From Protonemura montana (taxonomy: Eukaryota > Arthropoda > Insecta > Plecoptera > Nemouridae): a DNA stretch of 64,000 nt. The stretch is from contig OX387609.1 in the NCBI GenBank assembly GCA_947568835.1, forward strand, positions 7,021,660 through 7,085,659, read 5' to 3'. The notes beneath the pieces were generated by a model that had not been told where the DNA came from, ran no database searches, and worked only from the letters and a program-made list of their open reading frames with translations. The position numbers and the translations under genes are program-made. This document shows positions 26,701 through 40,282 of this stretch, one piece after another (positions within the stretch are counted from its first letter, which is position 1; each line of letters starts with the position of its first letter).

Positions 26701-29700
26701 GATAAAGTGCAACGTACATGAAAATTGACAGTCGCTAATTTTTTACTTCAATACATAAGATAAACGTTAGAATAATTGTGAAAAAATATCCGAACAGATC
26801 CACACGCACCTATGATACAAAAATCTGCTGAAGGGCCATGCAGCAGTAGTTGAACAGTTATTAATCTTCCAGAAAATATCTGACATTTGCAGAAGTGTTG
26901 CTTATAAGGACATGTTCCGTAACGATAGTTACAAAGAAATTTTTGGAAAACTAAAAATTTCAACAACTATGTGCGTATATTACTATAGCGACAAGCGGTA
27001 CCATATTTGTTTCGAAAGTGACATACTATAATACCAGACAACTTCTTTATAATGGACAATAATTAAAAATAAACATAGCTCTTTAATTTAATTTTTTTAC
27101 TTGGACATGTATCAGTTCTTTATGCTGTAGCTACCTTCATTTTTCTTTGGGTGTCATAACACTTTTTCTTCACCTACATGACATGCAAAATATTTATGAA
27201 ATTTTAATTTATAAAAATATCCCAATTTCAATTATATAAATTGTAATATTATTATTATAGTTCTGAGCCTTGTGTCTACTATAAATATCCTTAGCAATAG
27301 AATTGAAAAATACTATTTAAAATATGAAAAATGGCATGTTTCGTTGTAAAACGCCAGGAAAATTTGTTGTTTTAATTTAGCAATCAAATATCCAGCTTAA
27401 AACAGATAAATAGGTATACATTTATTTTTAAATTGTAATGTTGATTTAAACCTAAAAAATAAATAGAAAATAAAAAATTTCCTTTATTGACCAGTGAATT
27501 GTACTGAAAGTTTATGATGACTAATATGACCAAAGGACTCATAGGACTATTTCTATATTATATTATTTACAGACCACAAAATTAAAAATTAAAAAAAGCA
27601 AGCCGATTGACTTTTGCCCTTGGCTAGGTTCAAAACGCCGTTGCAACTACGCAAGCACCATACGGTGCACACCGGTGCAAAACCGCACCAGTGCGACGTC
27701 TGCGGCCGGCAGTTCCGCGAGCGCGGCACTCTGCGCGAGCACCACCGCATTCACACCGGCGCGATGCCTTTCTCCTGCGAGTTCTGCGGCAAGAACTTCC
27801 GGTTCAAGGGCATCTTGACGGTAAAGGTTTCACTGTCATGTCGTTAAAGATATTTTGTTTAGATTTTTTAAGTAACTCTAACCCTTGTTTGAAAGCAACA
27901 ATCCAAAATTTAAATATATTATTATCATAGTGAGTAGCCCCAGTTTTTGTAGCTGTTGCACCCCAAATCCATACAAAAAGCCAATACCTTTTTGAGTTTA
28001 AATTTGTGTATTACTGCCTGAGTAGTATTCTGGATCTCCAAGACTCTTCAGACAGAATAAGGCAACTTAAAAATTAACTTCCCTTATGACTTGCAGTCAC
28101 AACAAAAATTAAACTGAGGTTGGAGCATCAAATCTGACCCTCATAAATTTCTGTATTTTAATCAAAAGCAGGTTTTTTTTGCTTTTTTTATCCATACAAA
28201 TAAACTGTATGGTGTGGAATTGAAAATATTTATAAAATAATAAAAATAAACTTGTAACGAAAGTTGAAAGTTTGCGATTTGAAAAATTTTTTGGCGGCAT
28301 TGTTCTTCTTCTTGTACTTCAGAATCGTGGGGCTTGAAAGGTTTTCTTTTATTAGTTTAAATCCCCCAAACATTGAGATACTATTTTTACCAGTAAAAAT
28401 TAAATGTCCTGTCAATCACGAGCATTGGCGACCATTCAAATAATAAACACCCTGACTGCCGTTTTCAGACGCATCGAAGGCAGCATACTGGCGAACGACC
28501 GTACTCTTGCATCGAGTGCCAACACCATTTCACGAACTGGCCAAACTATAACAAGCACATGAAGAGACGGCACGGAATCAACACGAGCATACAGCCAGAT
28601 CCCAACAAGATTGCCATGGCCGAGCAAAAGGTGAGATTTCGATTTATCAGTTACATTGTATTCAAGAAATCTGAAGAAGCCGTGAGACTGTTTGTGGATG
28701 GGCAAATATTGCTAAGGTATCTCGTATCGAAAATGCAAAATATGCTAGTTATTTGAATTATTATGCCATATGACCAGTGCCATATAGCCAGATGTCAAAA
28801 CAGTGTGTTGTTAAACTGGCAATAATCAATCGATTATTGGCCTTAATTTTTTAGTTACATACATTTAGGATGTCCGAACACTATCACTCTTAACAAATTA
28901 ATGGCCCATAAGTCAGCAAACATCAGGAAAAATTTCAAAAACTAACAAGGCTAGATAATGTAGACATGAGACTACAAAGTACAAACTATCGCCGGAAAAT
29001 TTTTTTGTTTTTATACTTCACATTCAAAGCCCAGTTGTAATTTTTTTTCTAAACTAGTGCTTAGGTAAGATTTAGACATGAGTCTAAAAACCGTAATGGT
29101 CTCTTCGTCAAATGCAATTCCTATAGAACATTTAAATAGTTTTTTTATTAAACTTGTTGAATTGACAAATTAAAGCTTTCAAGTATGTAAGTATGTAGTC
29201 GCTTTGATGTAAGGTGTTATGTTGAATTGGTTAACGTTGGAGGGAACAGTATATTTGTGTAGAGTATGTGACGATTAATATTGAAATTAAATGTGAATCA
29301 GTGAATTTATTTTTATGTATCCATGACATGGCATTTCATAATAGGATGTAAAATTAGTTTGCAGTGTATGCGTGCCCATCCCTGCTATATACTGCAGTTT
29401 GCATTGAATTGTTTCATTTTGCTGTGGACAAGCGTTACATATTTCTATCTCATCAAAAACTATATTGTAACTGAACGGTTTGGTATTTTGGAAACGCCGA
29501 TTCTTGTAAGATCATCTAGATCGAGCTAAACTCTCTCTGTTGAGCAATAACTTCAGTGGCAGGATTTCAAATTGCTTACTGTATCTGCAAAATAATTCCC
29601 ACAACGGGATAGACACGGTAATATTGTAATATCCTACTAAGGATAGGGACTTACACACTTTATTAAAGTGGCTGCTGAATGCTGCTGTGGTGATTTCAAC

Positions 29701-30191
29701 TCAGAAATTTAAATGTTAGCTTCTCAGAATTATTCTCCTCGTACGTATCTTGCCTGGTGCCGTTCTTCATTTTTAAGCTAGCTTAGGTACATCATTATCC
29801 ACTCATCCGCCACAGGACCCCCATAGGACTACAGGACCGGTCAAAACAGCGCGTTGTTGAACACTTAAAATCAGCCGATAACTCTTCTCGACACCAATTA
29901 ACGGACGCCTCTGTCCAACAGGCTCTTCTTGCATCTCAGGCGGCGACTTCTCCGCCTCCGCCGCACCCGACTTCCCTTTACGGCGATACTGATCAGCTTC
30001 GCGACGACTCGTTGCGAGACGACTCGCTGCGCGACCGCGGCCAGTTTTACACCGCGCCTGGGATCACGACGCAGCTGGGCTCTTACGCACCCGCCCACAA
30101 CATGTCTTCTTTGATCGGCTACTATAATATACCGCAGATACAAGGCATGGAGCAGGCGACGACCGCCAACGATATGCTGCAGCATCGGTAG
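20745..30191 (+). CDS. ZAD-C2H2 zinc-finger protein (probable transcription factor)
   Basis: Ten exons: 20745-20867, 21181-21441, 21558-21630, 21788-22026, 22814-22965, 23363-23560, 23773-23940, 27628-27820, 28469-28630 and 29922-30191. All junctions are GT/AG and in frame, giving 612 residues and a TAG stop at 30189. The N-terminus is a ZAD, with cysteine pairs CRLC (residues 7-10) and CRDC (53-56); in this family ZAD mediates dimerisation. A Glu/Asp-rich stretch and a basic SKRKCR/PRKRR region, possibly a nuclear signal, follow. Then come about ten C2H2 fingers. The middle ones are canonical (CGKCF, CGKSF, CGRQF, CGKNF with HTG-type linkers); the first and last are atypical. The tail has a [12 protein letters not shown] repeat and is otherwise unrecognised. 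DNA-binding function is inferred; I cannot name an ortholog. If the CG-GTAGG at 30186 were used as a donor, the protein would continue. Confidence 0.9.
25215..25440 (+). repeat. Penelope-type terminal repeat copy with inverted flank
   Basis: From 25305 the sequence matches the terminal region of the Penelope-like element at 44275-44395: GTTCTTTTGTTATCGG, GTCAGGACTGCTC, the GTAAC/GTTAC hairpin, GAAACGT and GGGAAATTTAGT. The left flank 25215-25266 is an inverted copy of the segment at 25391-25440, so one end of the element is duplicated in opposite orientation. No coding part remains. Confidence 0.75.
25477..25560. repeat. Perfect inverted repeat, 39-bp arms, 6-bp loop
   Basis: The left arm 25477-25515 starts CCATGTGATAG and the right arm 25522-25560 ends CTATCACATGG. 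I checked them base by base as exact reverse complements around AACTAG. The arms carry the AGACATGAGTCTAAAAAC end of the Penelope-type terminal repeat. It lies in an intron of the zinc-finger gene and so is transcribed with it. Confidence 0.95.
26085..26190 (+). repeat. Dispersed repeat, copy 1 of 2
   Basis: The same ordered blocks occur at 59395-59515: ATCAGC(A/G)GAGAAGATT, ACAGTTGG, CCCAAAAC, GGTGGC and ATGTTCTCT. Both copies are in plus orientation. The family is unknown and the copies are noncoding. Confidence 0.7.
28935..29105 (+). repeat. Diverged Penelope-type terminal repeat fragment
   Basis: Blocks shared with the element end at 44360-44455: TTCACATTCAAAGCCCA, TTTTCTAAACTAGTGC and GACATGAGTCTAAAAACC. 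A second GTAGACATGAG block on the left (28958) suggests a compound copy. It lies in the last intron of the zinc-finger gene. Confidence 0.65.
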
Positions 30192-30560
30192 GTTAGGTCA
30201 CTCGGATGCGTTGATGTTACGGTCATTTTTGCCAAATCGGTTTGGGTCTTTTTTTTTTGGACTCGTCTCTTCCTTTAAGGAAGATTTTAAAGTACCAAAA
30301 TTGGTATTGAATACCAAGTTTACTTATTATGGCAAATGCTACCTTCTCAAAAATTAGTACCCAATCGAAGACTCGAACCCCGGTCTCCATCTTTGGTGGG
30401 TGTTGCACTAACCATTTGTGCTAATTTAAAACACACCTTTTTGAGAGGGTTTTAGTGTATTTGATGAGAATGACATCTCTAGGTATTTCTGAAAAAATTT
30501 GACAGGTTATGACTATGAGTATTCGTAAAAATAATACACTCCGCCAATATTTAAATAAAA
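30192..30560 (+). other. Presumed 3' UTR of the ZAD zinc-finger gene
   Basis: Noncoding sequence after the stop. AATAAA occurs at 30554-30559 and is the first perfect hexamer. A SINE-like copy in the opposite orientation occupies 30343-30475. Confidence 0.5.
30343..30475 (-). mobile_element. tRNA-derived SINE-like element, copy A
   Basis: On the minus strand the copy begins with CATTCTCATCAAATACACTA, then the CTCTCAAAAA inverted-repeat end, a tRNA-like body with box B GGGGTTCGAGTC (30370-30381), and ends in TTTTTGAGAAGG. It has the same layout as the copies at 52.55 and 53.4 kb, but its box A is decayed. Confidence 0.7.
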
Positions 30561-33500
30561 ATCAACTCAAAAAAATGAGTGATTGGTTTTGTTTAATGAA
30601 GCAATTTAAAAAAAAACCGGCTACCTGTTTTAAGGTGCGTAAATTAAGAAGTGCATGTTAAAAAATGCAATACTTACGTATTGTAGGATTTGTCACCAAT
30701 ATTTGAAAGTTGTTTTAAAGTTTCAAAGTTTTTCGTCGGGGTACGTGATTTCTTGATTGCGTTTGGTTAGTTTTATCATGATAACTAGTAATTATATTTT
30801 TAGTTATTTCAAAGGTAAATGAGCCATGCTTTTCTTCAATAAGGTGCAAATCTTGCTACGTTGTTGCAGGTTTATCTGTGCGTAAGGATTGGGTAAACAA
30901 TTGTTGGTTTTCAAACATGATTGGTCCAAAAATTCACCAACTTTAATTTTTTAATTTCATTTTCTTACAAGTAATTACCCTCTTTGTAGCTTAAATTCCT
31001 ATGTATCGTGTAAACGACTGGTAAATAATAACAATGCTAGACATATAAGCGAATGGACATTAATCAATTGGCCGTAGCATCAACTGCATTTTTTAGATAC
31101 ATTTTTAAATTGATTTTCTGTGGAAGATGTCGTCAGGGACTGAAATCTGTTGAGAGAGTTGAATGGTAGCATTTTATCGAACCATTTGGCATAGCTTATG
31201 ATATACAGGTTTTATATTGATCCTTTAACAAATTATTTATATGCATTTTGTTGATTATGATATTTTTATCTAGCCACTAGTTACCCTTTTTTGCTGACAA
31301 ATTACCAGTTATAAACAAATGGAATTTTTTTCTAAATTTTTAATTAACCTTACTGTAATTTAATCAGCAAAACTCGGTCAATTATTTTTAATTTATATTT
31401 TTAATTTATTTAAAATTTATTTAAAATTTACTGATTGAAAGTTTATTTGGCGTAATGTTTTACGCACTGCAAAATGGGAATTGATGGTTTCAGCCCCTGG
31501 TGCTTGTGCCACATCACAAGAACTGTTCCTGATTGTGCTAGGTCTTACATCGGGGTACCTTTCAACAACGTATAAAATGATTTTATAGCTTGAAAACGGT
31601 GGATAGATTATTCTTGATTAGATACCTAGTGCATTTAAAATGTCTGTACTCATCAAGCGATAAAAAATTCAGGTAGGCCTCTTCTAAAATAATTAGAGAC
31701 TCATGTCTCTGACCAAATATGAAAGACAAATATTCAATGGGGATAGAATGAGTTCCTTAGCGATTCTGGGAAAGCTTAGTGCTTTAGGGAAAATTACTTC
31801 CTATGTGAAATTTTTGAAAATTCGCCTGTAACCGTGTATGTAATTTTATTGTAATGCAATACTAATTTTAGTGGTATGTGTTTTTGTAATTGTTACGAGG
31901 ATGTAATCTACCATTTTCTTAGAAAAAATGATCACTGGAAGAAAGCTTTAATGTGAAAAAAAAAAACACATTTTGAACTTGAAAAATATGCATATTGTTC
32001 AACTTTGCCGCATGTAGGAATTTGTTGTCAACGATGAATGAAAATTAATCTCTTTCTTGCAATGAGACTCGAGAGAATAAAATGGTGTTTAATATTGAAC
32101 AAAGAGTTTTTTTTATTCTGACAATTTTTGAAAATATCAATAAAAAAAAAAGGTTTTACTGATTTCTTCTACTGTAAAATTCCCTATGAAATTAGTGTTC
32201 CAGGAACACTGTTCCTACAGGTGACAGAGGCAACTTGAAAATTATCATGGTCGTGGACTACCACTACCTTAGAGAAAAAAATACGGTAGGGTAGAGCCGT
32301 ATAAGGATAGGGCGAGTTTAGTTTCTGCCCGATTGAGGTTGGTGTTCTGGTATAACGCTAGGGCGTAGTATTCGACGGTGGCGTAGTATCCTACTCGTAT
32401 TATTTTCTCTAAGCCACTACTGTTTTGCTTTTTCAAAATACTAATTTTCCTCTTTGCCAAATAAGAATGTACTGAGTTTATAGTTTTTCAAAATTCACAT
32501 GGCTAATGTTAAGCATTGTACCATTGACTAAACCTTTGCAAATCTCGGTGCAGTTCATGAATAACCTTGAGAATAAAAAAAAGGCTGTTCCTGATTTCTG
32601 TGAACAGGCGGTAAAATCTGGTTATTGTCATTTATATATTGAGGCAAGATATCTTGGGAGATCGACAGGAATTTGAAGAGCTGGAATTGCGGCTGAGAAA
32701 TTACAGAACTAAGTGATTTATTAGGAACAGACCGACCAGAACGGTTCGTTATTGAAAGAATACGTTTAAAGCGCACTGCATCTGTGATCGAAAAGTTTTC
32801 TGTTTCCAGAATCGTGATCATGCCTTACATTTTGAAGGTAAGTCACAAAATTATATTATTTAATTTCCATGCTAAAATGTATTTTGCTGTTACAAAACAA
32901 AGGTTGTGTGATTTTTTGTCTATTTTAACCTTTCATTATGAATTCAGCCAATTTGTTTTGTTAATCAAAATCATTTATTTTTTAGGCTATCCTAGTTGAA
33001 TGTTATAGACAGATAAGAGAAGATAGGAGAAGTATGACCTTGAAAGTGTACCCAGCCAGAGACTTGCCCATCTTACTATCTTGTGAGTCTTGTGTAATAG
33101 GAGATAACTTGCATGAAAATCTTAAGATGAAGGTGAATTGAAAGCGCGATACAAAATTAGAGAAATAAATAAATAAATAAATAGGAAAATAACGGGCTGC
33201 AATTTGCAAAATAATTGAATTTTCAAAACATTTTTAGCGACACACCTGTGATTTGTATTTTCTAACTACGATCTAAAATAAATCATATGAAACATCATTG
33301 GGTTTAGACCCAGTAGAACAGTTTTCTGAATTTCTAGATAAAGTGGGAGTTATATTAATTGCCATGGCAACAATCAATCACATGCCGTGAAAGTCAGCTG
33401 TTTCTGTGAGCTCGGAGCTTAACTATGAGTTGAAAAATATTGTAATATCAAATCTTAATAAATCAATGATGAAACAAGCTATAACTCAATTTATATGCCT

Positions 33501-35471
33501 CAAAATTTGCCTTCTTACGCCATTAAAGTGGAAGGGTTCAATTTTAAAATCACTCCATGCAGAAACAGCTACTACAAGAGGTTCTAATATCTAATGTCAC
33601 GTTGGAGGTTATTTTACCTCAAAATATGCCAGCTAACCTCATTGAAATGAAAGTGTTGAAGAGGTCAATCAAATGATAGCGGTATAAACGGCAGAACGCG
33701 CCATGTGGCAAAGGTTAAATGCACACTGTGAATCTAATATTGCGGCAGTGATTCTTATGCCTCAAAATATACCAGCTAACAGAATTGATTAAATTTTCAA
33801 TATCTTTTTGACACACTAACATCATGTAGAATTCTTACATATCAGTTTCTTGAAAAAGTGTTCTTACAGGAAATACCTGGAACGAAAAAAGAGACGTTTG
33901 AGAGCGATTCGACTTCTGACAGATTATTTAACTTCATCCACTGGAACCTTTAGTAACCTATTTTCATTCAGGCGTGGCTTAATTACTAGAGGTTTTTAAA
34001 TAATGAAAACACTGTAATTTTACGGTTATATAACTCGCAAAAGTCACGAATTGATTACACGCCCTGGTTTTATAAACAAGCTAGCCCATCACTGGATTTT
34101 ACCCATAAACACACCGAGTTATACATACCAAGTGATTTATCAGCATTGCCCTTTGATTCTCAGATTGATTGACTATTATTGTCGTTCTCCCTTTCAGTGT
34201 GATCCACACGCGTCTTTTGACGTGGATTAACTCTAATTTGATTATATACCCCCGCGCTACCATGGAGTCAGTATAGACGTGGAGTGGGAGCCTGGGATAG
34301 GGTGAGAGCCCTAGCGCTGATGTGATAAACCCTTTTTGATTAAAAACCAACTCACTAATTCACTGCGAAACAAGGCACGTTGTACCTACCCACGATGTAA
34401 ATGAATTCGTATAATGTATGTATGTGTGAGAGTCGACCGAAATGAGTTTTATACGATGTTTTTTTTTTTTTTTTAGGAGGGTGGGATGTTTGGACATTTT
34501 TTAGGTTTTACTTTTTATTTTTATTTTATTACATTTTTTTTAATTATCAAAGCTGTCTAAACTTAAAGTCATAGTGATTTTTTAATTGATTTTAAAGTGA
34601 TTAATAATTGTGTAATGTATAGCAACGCTCGACATTAGACGGTTGTTTTCTGATAAGTAGATATTTTGCGAAAAATATTTATAAATTTGATCGTTGAGTG
34701 TAACGATATTATTTTAAGATATTTGCGGTTCAGCTCGTGAGCAAAGAAATCAGTCCAAGCAATATGTGCTCACTCAGCATTGCTACCATATCATGAATGA
34801 TATTTCACTTCTGATTTAAGGAATCGGTAAAACAAAGGTCGGTACAGGAAACAACATTTATTTTCTATATTACTAAATACTGTTGCGTGTATTTGGAAGT
34901 GAAGTGGTTACATCTGTTGCGTCTGAGGCGCGAATCAATGAAAGTCACAAGAAGTTGTTCTGAAAAAAGCACTTTTAGGCACGAGACATTTTCATTAGAT
35001 CAACATATCTCTATGTTTTGCTATTACTTTGTTGGCTTTTATGTGTGTTGTACAATTTGAAAAAATTGTTTTAAGGATTCAAAAGATCAATCTATTGTTT
35101 AAAATATCGATATTCAATCAAAAAAATGTATCCACGATCCACATTTTCACAATCCACATAGAGAGATAGAAAATATGAAACTCAAATAAAATGGCATTAG
35201 GTTTTTTTCTTGTTTACTCTAAAAATACTAAATTTTTTTTTAAATCTTACAATAGAATGTGAAGCTACTTTATTGTCGTAAACCAAACCGGAGGCAATCG
35301 AGAACGGCATAAATCGCAAAGCAAGTTGAAATCGCCCAAAGACAGATAAAAAAACCACACAGAAATTGTAAAAGAAACATGCTTTCTTCTTTAGACTTTA
35401 GTCAGATTATTAATTAAAGTTTTAATACTATAAATACCGTATAAAACTGTTCATGCAATGCGTGAGGTATT
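30560..35471. other. Intergenic AT-rich stretch
   Basis: I see no gene here. Two segments, 33355-33440 and 36465-36550, share GCCATGGC.ACA and TTTCTGTGAGCT.GAG and appear to be old copies of one repeat. A short AAAT microsatellite lies at 33163-33183. At 34195-34330 a GC-richer patch with a small CCAC/GTGG palindrome could be a mobile-element remnant. No open frame exceeds 100 codons or resembles a protein. Confidence 0.6.
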
Positions 35472-35616
35472 TTATTATTAGGAACACTGCCCTCTCAAAA
35501 GTTGATGCCTAGACGGGGACTCGAAGCCCGACCTCCAAATATCGCGGATGTTGCTCCAGCCCATGAAGCTACTTGGACACATACTTTTTAAGGGGGCATT
35601 TTTGAGATAAAATGTG
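35472..35616 (-). mobile_element. tRNA-derived SINE-like element, copy B
   Basis: Minus-strand copy. TATGTGTCCAAGTAGCTTCA and GAGCAACATCCGCGATA correspond to the tRNA-like body, GGGCTTCGAGTCCCC to box B, and CAACTTTTGAGAGGG to the inverted-repeat end. Minor substitutions only. Confidence 0.75.
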
Positions 35617-38600
35617 ATAGCACCTCATAAAGGGTAGCTAGAAAATGAGCTAGGGAATCTAAGCTTAAAGTGAATTTGTGGGTAAAATAAGAAATAACAA
35701 AGTCAGCTTTTTTTAGGTTAGGTAAAATTCATACTTGAATTGTAATTCAAATACTGTTCCTTTAAAAGTGTCAAGCGACAAACGATTTGATCTTAAACGA
35801 CTCTTGCAAGTCATTAATTATAAGATGTCGACCGCTTTAAAAATGAGTATGATTGGTCTTTTCTGATTTTAGTTGAGTCAATAGGAATTTGTTTTGAATT
35901 CAAGTTGTGCTGAAGAACCTTTCACTTATTTATAGATTTAACTGGGTGAAAAAATTGTACGACGTACAGTTTAAAATACCCGCCAGACATGAAATTATAA
36001 CAATTGTTTGGTTTCTAGCTGATTGTATTGTGTACTTTGTTGGAAATCATGTCTAGGTCGTTGGGAAACTGCCCTGCGTAGGTCTATTATAATATATCTC
36101 CAGCTGTGGATGATAAGAATAATTACAGATATAAGATCCTAAGTTGGAAAAAAATCGCAGTGGAGGTATAAGCGTAAAAGCATGTAAAAATAATTGTTCA
36201 AACATCATACTTATGCGTTTTTATTAAATCCATTGAAAGAGTCTCTCGAGAGAGAAAAAACACATATTCACGGTTTTGGGTATCTTTAAAAATTATAAAT
36301 TTTGTGACCACAGGGCACAGTTTTAGAAAATATAACCTTCAATTCATGGACCACTCATAACCCATTTCAGAAAGCGAACAAAATATCTTGAAGACAGCTA
36401 AACTACCGAGGGTCCGATCTTACCAAAATCTCGCCTCCTAGTTGAAGTATTAGTTAAGACTATTGCCATGGCGACATCCAATAAAATGCAGTAAAATTCG
36501 GATATTTCTGTGAGCTAGAGATCCAACTTATAGCTGAACATTTTGGTAAAACTCTGTCTTCTTTAACATGAACCCAGTCCCGCGTTAACAGCGTTAGACC
36601 CTCATGATCACATGGGTATTACCGATCTGATGATTAAGTTAGCCCAACATCCCACATTGGCCACTAGCCATGATACATCCGCACACCCCACCGTATATCT
36701 AATTCACTTGTTAAGATCAGTGTTTTTCATTAGGTCTTCAATATGGCTCCTCAGGGTGTATTTACTACGCGCACCCCAACGCTAACCAAAAAGGGATCTA
36801 ATGCGATTTTAACGCAGGAAAGAGGGTGTTGTGCGTGTGTTATTACTAGTAATTAAATAGGAGATACTTGTTAGGAGGGTGCACAATTGAATTATCGCTA
36901 AAGGGACTGTGGATTTCATTCTCGTATGCTGGTTATTTTCTAAAGTCTTGACTGGTTATGAAAATTCGTGGGATTTGACTGAAAACATAGACAAAGCAAG
37001 TGGCTGAAGAAAGCGATGTCAAGGTTGGTGTTAAATTAAAAACATTTTTTTTGCGTTAGTATTAAATGAAAAGTAATTGCAGTAATATTACTACTTAATG
37101 ACAAAATAGATAAATAATATTCTTACAGACTGTTCTGATATTTTTCACTAATATAATGTTAAGTTACGTAGACAATGTCAACGTTTTTTTTTTTTTCTTA
37201 ATTTTGGAAGTTTTCTAAACTGTGAATTTGTATAAGGAATTATGGTACGGTGATCTCGAGCAGTTTCTTTTTTTTTAAACGTTGGTACCAATACGGTTGT
37301 AAATGTCTCAGTATAGCCATCATTAAGGTTTTGGCTCGAAGTTATTTCAACAAAAAGTTAAATAGTTATTTTAAATATCAGATAAACTCATTTAAGTTGT
37401 GAACAACTTCCTAAAACAAAGCGTATACATTATAATTGTTGTTACTTAGAGAGAATAATTATTAGGCCGGGCCTATTACCGTCCTGGCGATTTAGATCCA
37501 CGATAATGTTTGAATTTTTTTATAGACATCCCGTAAATATTAGTATCAAAAAATGAAGTGCTACCAAATCGCGTAACGAAAGGTTAAACAAAGCTTTTCT
37601 CGAATTTTCTCTTGTATTTCTTAACTTCGCAAGATAGCCTCAGACAAAAAAAAACAGAAAATCACATCAAACAGTTCAGTACAACCAGATATTGATTACG
37701 ATTAAAAATATAATCAAATAGTTGACAAAACTGAGTCAATTTCCTGTGTACATTACGAGCGCATGGCACGTACCCTATCGTCTGTAAATTTAATAAACGT
37801 TAAATCCCCGCCAAGTTAATCTGCTTGTGACAAAACATCGGAGCGTGTGATTAAAGCGACTGCCCCCCCGAATTCACCCTCAAAAATAAAATCACAAACG
37901 TGTGATGAGCTGTTTCATTTGAAAATACTTATCACCCACACCATGTGTATACTGAATGAATCATATCGCATTAAAATGGTATATATAACTACACACTATG
38001 ATTTGATATAATGTTTCTGTACCGAGATCATTTGAGTTGCCCAGGGTATTTCAAAGGTTTGTCTCTGTTGGGATATATGGTTTTTGGGATCATCAACGGT
38101 TACCATACGGTTCACGTGTTAGAGTCAGTGCCTATAGGACTACGCCACTTTTATTTCTTAAGCTATTAGATGGTACTTCGGGGATATTGCCCGTCTAAAA
38201 TTTGCTTCCAAAATGCAAGGCTGTAATTTGAGGTCTGTGAACCGGTAATGGTTTTGCCGGCAAAGCTGTTGTCATGGAAACAATTATTGCAAATGTGTAT
38301 CAACAATTGGTCTATAGATTCGAATTTAGGCGTAACAAGAAAATGTTGACAGCTACAAAATTAATTTTGTTTGATGTGACAGAATAGCGCCTTCTAGAAT
38401 TTATACCACATTTGAATGTGAATTACCATCTTGTTTTAGTGTGTGTGTAATTATTTTCCTTTAACTCTAACAAAATATCAGAAAACCAGTGAACAAATTC
38501 GACTCTTAAACTTACTGGCCAAAAGGAATGGATTCTGAATGTTTGAATGATTCCGCGTTATTCTTGTTACAAATTAAGGGATAGTTATTTATAATAGCAA

Positions 38601-39488
38601 GTCCAATAAGCAACTAGAGGACAATTGTAATGGAAGTTTCTGATTGGCTGTGACCATGGAGATGAGTCTTTGGACTAGCAGTTAAGACTTGTCCTAAATC
38701 TCAAAATTCGGAGCAAAATTAAAGAATCCAGTGTGCAGTTCTGCAACATAAAGTGGAAAATGTAAGCACTTGTCTAATGACTAATATTTAATGACAGGTC
38801 TAATGACCAAACCGGGATATGAACCCCTGGAAAAATCGCTTTATTTATTCCCGTCAACAATCTTTACGGTTCACTCTTTGTCCGGGTCATTTTGAACTGC
38901 ATGGATGTGTGAAGTCAAGTTATATTCTGATAAATATTTCGAAAATCTATTCGAGTTATTGAGAAATGTTCTAGGAGTTTTGAACTGTAACCTATACTTT
39001 TTTGTCTATAGTAAAAGATTTGTGAAGTATCACGCCTGCAAACTTAATAACGAGCCGGCTAGGAAAACCAGTCAAGTTGACATACGCATTCTGCGGGCTA
39101 GAATCTGCAATAAAAATCGAACCCCATTATATAAATCAATTTGCAAAATATCGCAAAATAATATATTTTTTTTAACTAATTATTTGGTGGTGTGATATTG
39201 ACTAGGGTTGGTGATGGCAATATGTTTAATTGCCCTCCGACACATTATATTTTCGCCATTCAGATTAGTTATCACTGTGTAGAAATTAAATAATAATAAA
39301 GATAAAGGATTTAACTGCTCATAAATTTTCAAACTTAGAACTGAAAATTCTAGTGAGTAAGAGCTTGTCCTGACTGATAATACTATAATCATTCAACGTT
39401 TCTTGAATTTTGAACAATGAGGTGTAACACTTTTTAGCTGATGATAGCTAAATAGATAGATAGTCCTGGGAGGATAAGAAGGTACATG
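35617..39488. other. Intergenic AT-rich stretch
   Basis: Nothing gene-like is seen. A heavily decayed tRNA-like 3' half may occur at 38790-38835 (minus strand GGGGTTCATATCCC). Several short open frames are at chance level. Confidence 0.6.
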
Positions 39489-39900
39489 TTAGAAGCTCTG
39501 TCAGGCGATCTCAGCATCTCCATGGCTACCAAACGTTAAATCTACCATTGAACTTCCTATGCTAGGCCATGATATACCCGTGGTAACATAAAATAGCAGA
39601 ATTGAGAAGCTCTGTCAGGCGATCTCAGCATCTCCATGGCTACCAAACGTTAAATCTACCATTGAACTTCCTATGCTAGGCCATGATATACCCGTGGTAA
39701 CATAGAATAGCAGAATTGAGAAGCTCTGTCAGGCGATCTCAGCGTCTCCATGGCTACCAAATGTTGAATCTGACATTGAACCTCCTATGTTCGGCCATGA
39801 TATACCCGTGGTAACATAAAATAGCAGAATTGAGAAGCTCTGTCGGGCGATCTCAGCATCTCCATGGCTACCAAACGTTGAATCTGGCACTGAATCTCAT
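39489..39900 (-). repeat. 114-bp tandem array, about 3.6 copies, inverted relative to the golgin intron array
   Basis: AGAAGCTCTGTC recurs at 39491, 39605, 39719 and 39833, a 114-bp spacing. Each unit is the reverse complement of the units at 6617-7308 (CATGGCTACCAAACGTT, CCATGATATACCCGTGGTAA, AATAGCAGAATTGAG). The rightmost unit is truncated at about 39900. Units differ from the intron array at several fixed positions, so the two arrays expanded separately. Confidence 0.95.
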
Positions 39901-40282
39901 TTACTTGAAAGATTGTTGTTTTCAAAGCTGGCAACGAATATTTGAGATGATAAAATGTGAAGCCAACCCATTGCATAGCTCAAAGCAAAAAAGGCCAAAA
40001 TTCACAAAATTAAGCTGGATATTTTTTAATATAAAGAGAAAGAAAACACATGCGGGGTGAAAAAATTCTCAACTACATAATTTTGATGCATTTGATATCT
40101 TTGCAAATTTTGATAAAAACAAATACCAAAAACTTTCGGTGGTTGTACAACTACAAAACGGTTACATCAAATCTGAAAATTTTCGTACATTTTGAGAATT
40201 TTAAAAACTACTTGACCGATTTTGTTTAAAAGAACGCAGGGAATCTACGTTGAAAACACAAAAATATGCTTTGCAATGATGG

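Larger units (their letters stand above)
23941..27627 (+). other. 3.7-kb intron of the ZAD zinc-finger gene
   Basis: This is the largest intron of the gene. It is AT-rich and holds a Penelope-type terminal repeat copy (25215-25440), a perfect hairpin (25477-25560) and one copy of a dispersed repeat (26085-26190). I see no additional exon or RNA gene. Confidence 0.8.

Noticed and set aside
29898-30185. Minus-strand 95-codon frame over the last zinc-finger exon
   Set aside because: The plus strand gives a spliced, in-frame continuation of the zinc-finger protein; the other frame is a shadow of it.
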